64,000 bases of DNA from Protaetiibacter sp. SSC-01 (GTDB taxonomy: Bacteria; Actinomycetota; Actinomycetes; Actinomycetales; Microbacteriaceae). Position 1 is the first letter of the stretch. Each line of letters opens with the position of its first letter. The position numbers and the translations under genes were made by a program. The notes beneath the pieces were generated by a model. That model had not been told where the DNA came from, did no database searches, and saw nothing but the letters and a program-made list of their open reading frames with translations. The stretch lies in assembly GCF_014483895.1 (NCBI RefSeq), contig NZ_CP059987.1, positions 992,001-1,056,000 on the forward strand. The letters are read 5' to 3'. Positions 8,024 through 14,697 of this stretch are shown piece after piece.

Positions 8024-8268
8024 CGCTGGTTGAGTAGCGCCCGCAGGGCGCGTGTCGAAACCAGCCCGGTGTCACTCGCGGGGCTGATTTCGACACGCCG
8101 CTTCGCGGCTACTCAATCAGCGGGGTAGGCGTCGCCCGCGCGTACCGCTGGTTGAGTAGCGGCCGCAGGGCGCGTGTCGAAACCAGCCCGGTGTCAGTCA
8201 GCGGGGTAGGCGTCGCCCGCGCGTACCGCTGGTTGAGTAGCGCCCGCAGGGCGCGTGTCGAAACCAGC
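8024..8268. repeat. cluster of four dispersed palindromic repeats, one inverted
   Basis: Copies at 8024-8065, 8146-8187 and 8227-8268 read CGCTGGTTGAGTAGCG...GTGTCGAAACCAGC; the copy at 8083-8122 is inverted. The copies at 8146 and 8227 also share 28 bases of upstream flank and are separated by exactly 81 bases, so this part arose by tandem duplication. The ends pair (CTGGTT with AACCAG) and the core is GC-rich, so each copy can form a hairpin. The cluster fills the gap between two convergent genes and ends 6 bases before the flavoprotein stop codon. Confidence 0.92.
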
Positions 8269-8274
8269 CGCGTG

Positions 8275-9930
8275 CTACAGCGTGCCCGCGATCGCGCGGC
8301 CTGCCTGGCGACCCGTGAAGAGGCAGCCGCCGAGGAAGGTGCCCTCGAGCGAGCGGTAGCCGTGCACGCCGCCGCCGCCGAAGCCCGCTGCCTCGCCGAC
8401 CGCGTAGAGCCCCTTGATGGGCTTGCCCTTCGCGTCGAGCGCCTGCGCCGAGAGGTTCGTCTGGATGCCGCCGAGCGACTTGCGCGTGAGCACGTGCAGC
8501 TTGACCGCGATGAGCGGGCGGTGCTTCTCGTCGAGGATCTTGTGCGGCTTCGCGACGCGGATGAGCTTGTCGCCGCGGTAATTGCGCGCGCCGCGCAGCG
8601 CGGTCACCTGGGCATCCTTCGTGAACGCGTTGTCGAGCTCGCGGTCGCGAGCCTCGAGCTCGTGCCGGATCGCGACGACGTCGAGCTCGACCTCGGGAGC
8701 GAGGCGCCGCATCCCGGCGAACAGGTCGTCGAGCGAGTCGGCCACGACGAAGTCGGCGCCCTTCTCCTTGAAGGCCTCGACGGGCTCGGTCGCTCCCTTG
8801 CCGAGCCGCTGGCGCAGCAGCTCGCGCACGCTCTTGCCTGTGAGGTCGGGGTTCTGCTCGGAGCCCGAGAGCGCGAACTCCTTCTCGATGATCGACTGGT
8901 CGAGGATGAACCACGAGTGGTCGTAGCCGGTCTGGCGCAGGTACTCGAGCGTTCCGAGGGTGTCGAAGCCGGGGAAGAGCGGCACGGGCAGGCGGTGGCC
9001 CTCCGCGTCGAACCACATGCTCGACGGCCCGGGAAGGATGCGGATGCCGTGCATCGGCCACACGGGGGAGTGGTTCTCGATGCCCTCGACGTAGTGCCAC
9101 ATGCGGTCCTGGTTGACGAGGCGCGCCTTCGCCTTCGCGGCGATGCCCAGCATGCGCCCGTCGACGTGGGCGGGCACGCCCGAGAGCATGCTCTCGGGGG
9201 CGGTGCCGAGCCACTCGGGCCAGTTCTCGCGCACGAGCTCGTGGTTGCCGCCGATGCCGCCCGAGGCGACGACGACGGCCTGCGCCGTGACCTCGAAGTC
9301 CTCGACCTCGTCGCGATTGGAGGCCTGCCCGCGCTCGGCGGCATCCGGTGCGAGCACCTTGCCTGCCGCGCCGACGACGGCGCCGCCCTTCGTCACGAGA
9401 CGGTCGACGCGGTGGCGGAAGCGCAGCTCGACGAGCCCCTTCTCGACGCCCTCGCGCACGGTGCGGATGAACGGCTCGAGGATGCCGGGGCCGGTGCCCC
9501 ACGTGATGTGGAAGCGGGGCACCGAGTTGCCGTGTCCGTTGGCGGTGTAGCCGCCGCGCTCCGCCCAGCCGACGACGGGGAAGAAGCGCACGCCCTTCTC
9601 GTGCAGCCAGGCGCGCTTCTCGCCCGCGGCGAAGGCGAGGTAGGCCTCGGCCCATTCGCGCGCCCAGTCGTCCTCGGCGCGGTCGAACTCGGCGCTCGCG
9701 AACCAGTCCTGGCGGGCGAGCTCGTGCGAGTCCTTGACGCCCATGCGGCGCTGCTCGGGGGAGTCGACGAGGAACAGCCCGCCGAACGACCACCACGCCT
9801 GGCCGCCGAAGCTCGCCTCGGGCTCCTGCTCGAGGATCACGACCTTCTTGCCGGCGTCGACGAGCTCGGATGCGGCCACGAGGCCCGCCAATCCGGCTCC
9901 GATGATGATCGCGTCAGCCTGGTCGGCCAT
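8275..9930 (-). CDS. FAD-binding dehydrogenase (fumarate reductase/ketosteroid dehydrogenase-like flavoprotein)
   Basis: 551 residues. The N-terminus has the FAD dinucleotide motif IIIGAGLAGLVAASEL followed by an acidic strand end (VILEQE). The middle and end show FAD_binding_2 features: VVVASGGIGGN, and near the C-terminus GLYAVGEAAGFGGGGVHGYRS with GTFLGGCLFTGRQAG. This matches the flavoprotein family of 3-ketosteroid dehydrogenases and fumarate reductase-like proteins, commonly annotated in actinobacteria simply as FAD-binding dehydrogenase. The electron acceptor and substrate are unknown; the Tyr/Arg residues for ketosteroid binding cannot be assigned by eye. It stands alone on the minus strand, with repeats directly after its stop. 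Confidence 0.85.
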   Translation of the reverse strand: MADQADAIIIGAGLAGLVAASELVDAGKKVVILEQEPEASFGGQAWWSFGGLFLVDSPEQRRMGVKDSHELARQDWFASAEFDRAEDDWAREWAEAYLAFAAGEKRAWLHEKGVRFFPVVGWAERGGYTANGHGNSVPRFHITWGTGPGILEPFIRTVREGVEKGLVELRFRHRVDRLVTKGGAVVGAAGKVLAPDAAERGQASNRDEVEDFEVTAQAVVVASGGIGGNHELVRENWPEWLGTAPESMLSGVPAHVDGRMLGIAAKAKARLVNQDRMWHYVEGIENHSPVWPMHGIRILPGPSSMWFDAEGHRLPVPLFPGFDTLGTLEYLRQTGYDHSWFILDQSIIEKEFALSGSEQNPDLTGKSVRELLRQRLGKGATEPVEAFKEKGADFVVADSLDDLFAGMRRLAPEVELDVVAIRHELEARDRELDNAFTKDAQVTALRGARNYRGDKLIRVAKPHKILDEKHRPLIAVKLHVLTRKSLGGIQTNLSAQALDAKGKPIKGLYAVGEAAGFGGGGVHGYRSLEGTFLGGCLFTGRQAGRAIAGTL

Positions 9931-9971
9931 TGTTCCCCCGGATCGCTCAGAACTAGGTCAGTCGTCCAACA

Positions 9972-10406
9972 CTATCCGGCGGAGGGCCGCTCATCGGCGG
10001 CATTGACCATGGCGTGCGCGGCCCGCTCGAGGTAGTCCCACAGCATGTTCTCGTGCAGGGGGCTGAGTCCGAGCTCGTCGACGGCGTCGCGCATGTGGCG
10101 CAGCCACGCGTCGCGCGCGGCGGGGGTCACCGGGAAGGGCGCGTGCCGCATCCGGAGCCGCGGGTGGCCGCGCTGCTCGCTGTAGGTTCCGGGGCCGCCC
10201 CAGTACTGCTCGAGAAAGCCCGTGAGGCGCTGGATGGCGCCCTCGAGGTCCTCCTCCGGGTACATGGGCCACAGCAGCTCGTCGCCGCGCACGCCCTCGT
10301 AGAACCGGCGCACGAGCTTCTCGAAGGTGGGGCGGCCGCCCACGGCCTCCCAGAAGCTGCCGCCCGCGACCTCGCCGCCCTGCCCGACGCGGATCTGCAG
10401 GTTCAC
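9972..10406 (-). CDS. glbO: group II truncated haemoglobin
   Basis: 144 residues starting at GTG 10406, which overlaps the MscS stop (GTGA). Motifs are nearly those of Mycobacterium Glb[20 protein letters not shown] followed by RLRMRHAPF. The proximal haem ligand is H88, the G8 Trp is W101, the B10-region Tyr is Y36 and the CD1 Tyr Y49. Group II globins bind O2 tightly and are linked to oxygen or NO/peroxide chemistry at the membrane under low oxygen. The coupling to an MscS-type channel is seen in the sequence; a functional link is not known. The short N-terminal extension (about 15 residues) compared with GlbO is unusual but small. Confidence 0.93.
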   Translation of the reverse strand: MNLQIRVGQGGEVAGGSFWEAVGGRPTFEKLVRRFYEGVRGDELLWPMYPEEDLEGAIQRLTGFLEQYWGGPGTYSEQRGHPRLRMRHAPFPVTPAARDAWLRHMRDAVDELGLSPLHENMLWDYLERAAHAMVNAADERPSAG

Positions 10407-11410
10407 GACTGTCCCTTCGGGGGCTTGGGCGCGCGCGGCGCCTTCGGGGCCTTGGGCTGCTCGACGACGGGCAGCGACGCCGTCTTGGGAGGGCGGGCGC
10501 CGCGGATCGACGCGGCACCCTCGAAGCCCGAGAGCACGATCGCGTTGAGGGCGGGGAGGCGGATGCCGGCCGCGTCGAGCGCGCGCTTGAGGCGCAGGCG
10601 CAGCTCGCGCGACACGTCGTCCTTCGCCGAGGTGCGGGTCTTCACGACGAGGCGCACGACGACGGCCTCCGCCGAGATCGACTCGATGCCCCACAGCTCG
10701 GGCTTCTCCATGATGAGCCGCTTCCACTTGGGCTCGTCGGCGAGCTCGAGCGCGGTCGTGAGGATGAGCGCCTCGACCTCCTCGATGTCCGACTCGTAGG
10801 GCACCGCGAGGTCGATGATGGCGCGCGCCCAGCCCTGCGAGAGGTTGCCGACGCGCACGATCTCGCCGTTGCGCACGTGCCACAGGGTGCCGTTGACGTC
10901 GCGGATGTCGGTGATGCGGATGCCGACCGACTCGACGACGCCCGTCGCGGGACCGAGGTCGACGACGTCGCCGACCCCGAGCTGATCCTCGATGACCATG
11001 AAGATGCCGTTGAGGGCGTCCTTGACGATGTTCTGGGCGCCGAAGCCGAGGCCCGCGCCGATCGCGGCAGTGATGAGCGAGAACGCGCCCACGGCATCCG
11101 GGAACACCTCGGTGATGATGAGCAGCGTGCCGACGATGACGACGATCGTCGTGAGAGCGCTCGAGAGCACGCCGCCGAGGGTGCGCGTGCGCTGCACGAC
11201 GCGCACGGCGGCGAGGGGCGATGCGGCGAGCGCCTGGGTGTCGTCGACGCCCTGCTTCTTCTTGACGCCCGAGACGATCGAGCGCACGACGCGGTTGATG
11301 ACGAACTGGAGCGCGAGCCGGATGAGGATGGCGCCCACGATGATGAACAGCACGCGGAACGGCACCTGCCACGGCCCGAGGCTCTCCCACCAATCGACCA
11401 CGGCCTGCAT
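10403..11410 (-). CDS. mechanosensitive channel of the MscS family
   Basis: 335 residues. An N-terminal membrane helix spans about residues 15-40, a second about 80-105, and the pore helix TM3 follows ([21 protein letters not shown]) with the Gly/Ala pattern of MscS and the FGAQNIVKD motif. The beta domain ([21 protein letters not shown], and [11 protein letters not shown]) and the alpha/beta C-terminal domain complete the fold. A Pro/Lys-rich tail ([17 protein letters not shown]) is an addition. The protein releases solutes under hypo-osmotic stress. It is the first gene of a two-gene operon with glbO. Confidence 0.9.
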   Translation of the reverse strand: MQAVVDWWESLGPWQVPFRVLFIIVGAILIRLALQFVINRVVRSIVSGVKKKQGVDDTQALAASPLAAVRVVQRTRTLGGVLSSALTTIVVIVGTLLIITEVFPDAVGAFSLITAAIGAGLGFGAQNIVKDALNGIFMVIEDQLGVGDVVDLGPATGVVESVGIRITDIRDVNGTLWHVRNGEIVRVGNLSQGWARAIIDLAVPYESDIEEVEALILTTALELADEPKWKRLIMEKPELWGIESISAEAVVVRLVVKTRTSAKDDVSRELRLRLKRALDAAGIRLPALNAIVLSGFEGAASIRGARPPKTASLPVVEQPKAPKAPRAPKPPKGQS

Positions 11411-11458
11411 GCCTCCAGCCTAGCGACGGGGGCCCGGCGAGCCTGGGCGGGTGCCGGG

Positions 11459-11464
11459 TATCGT
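11459..11464 (+). promoter_or_regulatory. -10 element TATCGT of the rhodanese gene, leaderless
   Basis: TATCGT is followed by 6 bases and GTG 11471. The spacing puts the transcription start on the start codon. No clear -35. Confidence 0.5.
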
Positions 11465-11470
11465 GGCCGC

Positions 11471-11773
11471 GTGAACAGCATCGAACCCGCCGAGCTCGCC
11501 GCCATCGAGGGCGCCGTCATCATCGACGTGCGTCAGCCGGAGGAGTACGACGCGGCCCACGTCGAGGGTGTCACGCTCGTGCCGCTCGGTGAGCTCGTCG
11601 AGCGGATGGGGGAGCTCCCGACCGACGGCACGCTCTACCTCATGTGCCGTTCCGGTGCGCGCAGCGCGCAGGCGACCGCCTACCTCGAGCAGCAGGGCTA
11701 CGACGCGGTCAACGTGGACGGCGGCATCATCTCGTGGCACGAGGCCGGGCTGCCGATCGTGCAGGCCGACTGA
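11471..11773 (+). CDS. single-domain rhodanese-like sulfurtransferase
   Basis: 100 residues, one rhodanese domain. The start of the fold is seen in [18 protein letters not shown], and the active-site loop is CRSGARS with the catalytic Cys. The C-terminal [15 protein letters not shown] is the usual ending of this family (GlpE/PspE type). It transfers sulfane sulfur via a Cys persulfide; acceptor unknown. The gene is monocistronic, with a leaderless-type promoter, and converges on the DUF2510 gene (21 bases between stops). Confidence 0.92.
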   Translation: MNSIEPAELAAIEGAVIIDVRQPEEYDAAHVEGVTLVPLGELVERMGELPTDGTLYLMCRSGARSAQATAYLEQQGYDAVNVDGGIISWHEAGLPIVQAD

Positions 11774-11794
11774 GCCGCGCGAGCGGGCGCGGGC

Positions 11795-12586
11795 TCAGCG
11801 CGCGACGACCTCGAGCGCGCCCATGAGGCTGAGGGCGTTGATGAGCGTGCGCGTCGGCTCGACGGAGCGGCCCGTGAAGTTCGCGAGCTGCTCGATCGTG
11901 AAGATGCCGTTGCTGAGCATCGCGGCCTGACGCAGCGGGTCGGTCTCGGGCTCGAAGCCGCTCAGCTGCGGCCAGCGGGCGAGCCGGTAGGCCTGACCGG
12001 GCTGTAGCCACGGCGCGAGCTCGTCGGCGAAGCCGGCGAAGCCCATCTTCCAGAGCAGCCCGTCGAGCGAGTCGCCCGGCAGCTCGAACGGCGCGGGCGT
12101 CGACGCGTCGGCGATCCGCACCGAGACGGCGACCGACGCCGGCTCGGTCGGGAAGCGGTCGAGGCCGAGCTGCCACGAGAAGGCGTTGTGGCGCAGGTCG
12201 ATGACGAGGCTCGGGTGGCCGGCGACCTCGACGTCGAGGATCGTGGGCACACCCGCCTGGCGCATCGAGACGATCGTGAGAGCGGCGCCGCTCCAGCCCT
12301 GGACCGACCCGTCGGCGCTTCCCGCGGGGAGCGCGGCGGGGCCCGCGGGGGCGGTGGGCTTCGGGGTCGGCGGCACGACGGGCTCGCCCGCCTCCGCCTG
12401 GGGCACCTCGGGCTCGGCTGCCTGGGGCATCTCCGGCTCGGCGAAGACCGTGCGGGCCTGCTGCTCGCGGAGGGGGCGGCGCGCCTCGGAGGTGTGCTCG
12501 GCCCAACCCTGACCGTCCCACCAGCGCAGCTGGGGCAGCCCGAGGGGGTCGGGGTACCAGCCTGCGGGGGTCTGTCGCTCGTCCAT
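11795..12586 (-). CDS. DUF2510 protein with C-terminal winged-helix-like domain (B paralogue)
   Basis: 263 residues. Residues 5-35 form a DUF2510 module (AGWYPDPLGLPQLRWWDG...WAEHT). A Pro/Glu-rich linker runs to about 90. A domain of unknown type follows (HPSLVIDLRHNAFSWQLGLDRFP, then FELPGDSLDGLLWKMG), and the last 50 residues (LSNGIFTIEQLANFTGRSVEPTRTLINALSLMGALEV, shown here only as a landmark of its kind) look like a small winged helix as in PATAN/DUF4388 and DUF742-type proteins. It is a clear paralogue of the 13664-14533 gene. A separate -10 TATCCT sits at 12656-12661. Linked to GTPase and roadblock genes, it is probably an adaptor of that module. Confidence 0.8.
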   Translation of the reverse strand: MDERQTPAGWYPDPLGLPQLRWWDGQGWAEHTSEARRPLREQQARTVFAEPEMPQAAEPEVPQAEAGEPVVPPTPKPTAPAGPAALPAGSADGSVQGWSGAALTIVSMRQAGVPTILDVEVAGHPSLVIDLRHNAFSWQLGLDRFPTEPASVAVSVRIADASTPAPFELPGDSLDGLLWKMGFAGFADELAPWLQPGQAYRLARWPQLSGFEPETDPLRQAAMLSNGIFTIEQLANFTGRSVEPTRTLINALSLMGALEVVAR

Positions 12587-12655
12587 GGTGGTGGTCCTGG
12601 TTCGGCTGACCGTGCCGGGGCCGGCTGCGGTCGGCGCGCATGGCGCGCCGCATCG

Positions 12656-12661
12656 AGGATA
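12656..12661 (-). promoter_or_regulatory. -10 element TATCCT for the DUF2510 B gene
   Basis: TATCCT on the minus strand, about 70 bases before the ATG, next to a perfect hairpin GGCGCGC-ATG-GCGCGCC at 12633-12649. A CAGGA sequence precedes the ATG. It suggests that the B paralogue can be expressed apart from the GTPase operon. Confidence 0.4.
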
Positions 12662-12711
12662 GCGGAGGGTCGCTCATCGCCGCGTGCCCCGAGTGGGGGC
12701 CAGGCGTCGCC

Positions 12712-13113
12712 TCAGCGCGCGGGCGCCCAGGTGACGGCGAGCCGGGCGGATGCGGCCTCGAGGTCGGCGAGCTCCTCGACTCCCGGCGGCTCGTCGAAGA
12801 CCGCGACCATCGCGCACGGGCGATCGCCGACGCGGCGCACGACGACGGCGCCCTCGCTCGCGACGAGCTGCACGTGGTCGGTCGTGCCGATGCGCAGCTC
12901 GCGCACCACGGCATCCGTGAGCGCCTGCAGGGTGCTCGCCATGCTCGCGAGCCGCTCGCCTGAGCCGGCCTGCGGGATGCGCGCGATCGTGAAGCCGTCG
13001 TCGGTCAGCACGGATGCGGCGCGCACGGTGCGGCACGCGGCGGCGAGCCCCGCGAGGGCCGCCTTCGCGGCGGAGACCACCACGGGATCGCGATGGAGGG
13101 CGAGCGTCGTCAC
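12712..13113 (-). CDS. roadblock/LC7 domain protein
   Basis: 133 residues starting at GTG 13113, overlapping the GTPase stop (GTGA). The protein is one roadblock/LC7 fold: an N-terminal helix (AAKAALAGLAAACRTVRAAS), a beta hairpin (VLTDDGFTIARI), a central helix (LASMASTLQALTDAVVREL) and strands (HVQLVASEGAVVVRRVGD, MVAVF). Roadblock proteins act as activators or dimeric partners of small Ras-like GTPases (MglB with MglA, CvnB with CvnD). The gene is immediately downstream of such a GTPase, so partnership is likely. Confidence 0.82.
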   Translation of the reverse strand: MTTLALHRDPVVVSAAKAALAGLAAACRTVRAASVLTDDGFTIARIPQAGSGERLASMASTLQALTDAVVRELRIGTTDHVQLVASEGAVVVRRVGDRPCAMVAVFDEPPGVEELADLEAASARLAVTWAPAR

Positions 13114-13664
13114 GGCGTCGCCTCCGCGAGGGCCTGGCGCGTCTCGATGTCGGCGATGAGCGACAGCAGGAGGGTGCGCATCTGCTCCTGATCTCGCGCG
13201 TCGACCGCGAACACGGGCGTCACGCGGTCGGGCAGCACGGCCCGGGCCGTCGCGACGATGCGGTCGCCGATGTCGGTGCGCTGGAGGTCGTAGCGCGTCA
13301 CGCCCACGACGACGCCGCCGCGTCGCGCGAGCTCGGCGAACGCCGTGAGCTGCTCGTGCACGTGGCGCTCGGGCTCGGGGGCGTCGGCGTTGACGAGCAC
13401 GATGAGACCCATGGCGCGCTCGCGCAGGATCTCCCACATGAAGTCGAAGCGCGCCTGGCCGGGCACGCCGTACAGGCGCACCTTGTCGGGGTCGAGATCG
13501 ATCTCGCCGTAGTCCATGCCGACCGTCGTCGTCGGCTTGTCGACGGTGTCGCGGTCGGAGTTGACGGCCTCCGTCGACACGACCTCGATCTCGCTGAGCG
13601 ACCGGATGGCGGTGGTCTTCCCGGCGCCCATGGGCCCCGCGAAGAGGATGACGTACTCGGCCAT
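13110..13664 (-). CDS. Ras-like small GTPase, CvnD/MglA-like
   Basis: 184 residues from ATG 13664, which overlaps the preceding stop as TGATG; GTG 13667 directly before it is an alternative. G1 P-loop GPMGAGKTT, switch region TTTVGMDYGEI, G3 as GVPGQARFDFMWE instead of DTAGQ, and G4 as TRYD. These variants are those of the conservon GTPases (CvnD) of Streptomyces, which regulate development and antibiotic production together with a kinase, a roadblock protein and a DUF742 protein. Here roadblock and DUF2510 genes are neighbours but no kinase. Role in this organism unknown. Confidence 0.87.
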   Translation of the reverse strand: MAEYVILFAGPMGAGKTTAIRSLSEIEVVSTEAVNSDRDTVDKPTTTVGMDYGEIDLDPDKVRLYGVPGQARFDFMWEILRERAMGLIVLVNADAPEPERHVHEQLTAFAELARRGGVVVGVTRYDLQRTDIGDRIVATARAVLPDRVTPVFAVDARDQEQMRTLLLSLIADIETRQALAEATP

Positions 13665-14533
13665 CACGCCATCCGGAAGCGCCGACGCAGTCGCTGGAAG
13701 AGGCTGTTCTCGCCGAGCGCCTCCCTCGCGGCGCGCGGTGCGACCGTCGAGGGCTCGGCGACACCGAGTACGCCCATGAGACTGAGGGCGTTGATGAGCG
13801 TGCGGGTCGTCTCGACGCCGCGACCCGAGAGCCCCGCGAGCTGCTCGATCGTGAGCATCGTGTTGGCGAGCATGGCCGTCTGGCGGATGTGGTCGGTGTC
13901 GGGCTGCAGCGACGTCCAGTTGGGCCAGCGGGTGAGCCAGTAGGCCTGGCCGTCCTCGAGCCACGGGGCGAGGCGCTCGGGGAACGCCGCGCGCCCCACC
14001 TTCCAGAGCAGCTCGTCGAGGCTCTTGCCGGGCAGTTCGAACGGCGGGGGAGTGCCCGCGCCCACGAGCTCGACCGACACGACGACGCCCGTCGGGGCCT
14101 CGGGGAACCGCTCGAGGTCGAGCAGCCAGTCGTAGGCCTGGTGGCGCGGGTCGATGCGGATCGTCGGATGGTTCGCGACACCGAGCTCGATGAGCATCGG
14201 CACGCGCGTGGCCTGCACGGAGTGGAGGGTCAGCGCGGCGCCCGCCCAGCCGAGCTCGGGCGTCGCGTTCGTGCCGGCGGGGAGGGCCGACTGACCGCTC
14301 GCGAACTGCGGGCCGCGCGCCTCGGTATCGCCCTCACCCGAGGTCTCGGCGCGGTGGCGTCCGCGACGCCGCACCTCATCCGGGTCGGCGAAGCCCGCGG
14401 GCGCGACATGCCGCACCGGCGCTTCTCGCGCGGTGGAGATGTGGCTCGTCCAGGAACGGCCGTCCCACCACCTCAGCTGGGGCATGCCCAGCGGGTCGGG
14501 ATACCAGCCTGCCCGGACCTGGGTGTCGGTCAC
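13664..14533 (-). CDS. DUF2510 protein with C-terminal winged-helix-like domain (A paralogue)
   Basis: 289 residues. The N-terminal DUF2510 module (AGWYPDPLGMPQLRWWDG, WTSHI) is followed by a charged linker, a domain of about 120 residues without recognised family (HPTIRIDPRHQAYDWLLDLE, PFELPGKSLDELLWKVG), a winged-helix-like segment (LTIEQLAGLSGRGVETTR, INALSLMGVL) and a basic tail (RLRRRFRMA). It leads the operon with the GTPase and roadblock genes and shares the whole architecture with the B paralogue. By position it takes the role of CvnC (DUF742) in conservons. DNA binding by the winged helix is possible but not shown. No membrane segment is seen. Confidence 0.8.
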   Translation of the reverse strand: MTDTQVRAGWYPDPLGMPQLRWWDGRSWTSHISTAREAPVRHVAPAGFADPDEVRRRGRHRAETSGEGDTEARGPQFASGQSALPAGTNATPELGWAGAALTLHSVQATRVPMLIELGVANHPTIRIDPRHQAYDWLLDLERFPEAPTGVVVSVELVGAGTPPPFELPGKSLDELLWKVGRAAFPERLAPWLEDGQAYWLTRWPNWTSLQPDTDHIRQTAMLANTMLTIEQLAGLSGRGVETTRTLINALSLMGVLGVAEPSTVAPRAAREALGENSLFQRLRRRFRMA

Positions 14534-14634
14534 GGCAGTGCGCTCTTCGAGTCGGGTGTGTCTTGCGGACGGGGACCAGGAACCGCATGGGACCTGGGTG
14601 TACGGGTGCTCCCGCCACGATAATGGGCGGGAAA

Positions 14635-14674
14635 ACGGCCCGGCCCGCCCCCGAGAGGGGGCCAGCCGGGCCGT
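14635..14674 (-). terminator. intrinsic terminator after pepN
   Basis: A perfect 10-base stem (ACGGCCCGGC with GCCGGGCCGT) encloses a second stem (GCCCCC-GAGA-GGGGGC). On the minus strand it is followed by TTTTCCC. It separates pepN from the DUF2510/GTPase operon. Confidence 0.85.
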
Positions 14675-14697
14675 CAGGCGATCACACGTTCAGGCGA

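Noticed and set aside
8024-8268. CRISPR or insertion sequence
   Set aside because: Repeats are 42-base palindromes found in several places in both orientations, without spacers of equal length, transposase or target duplications.
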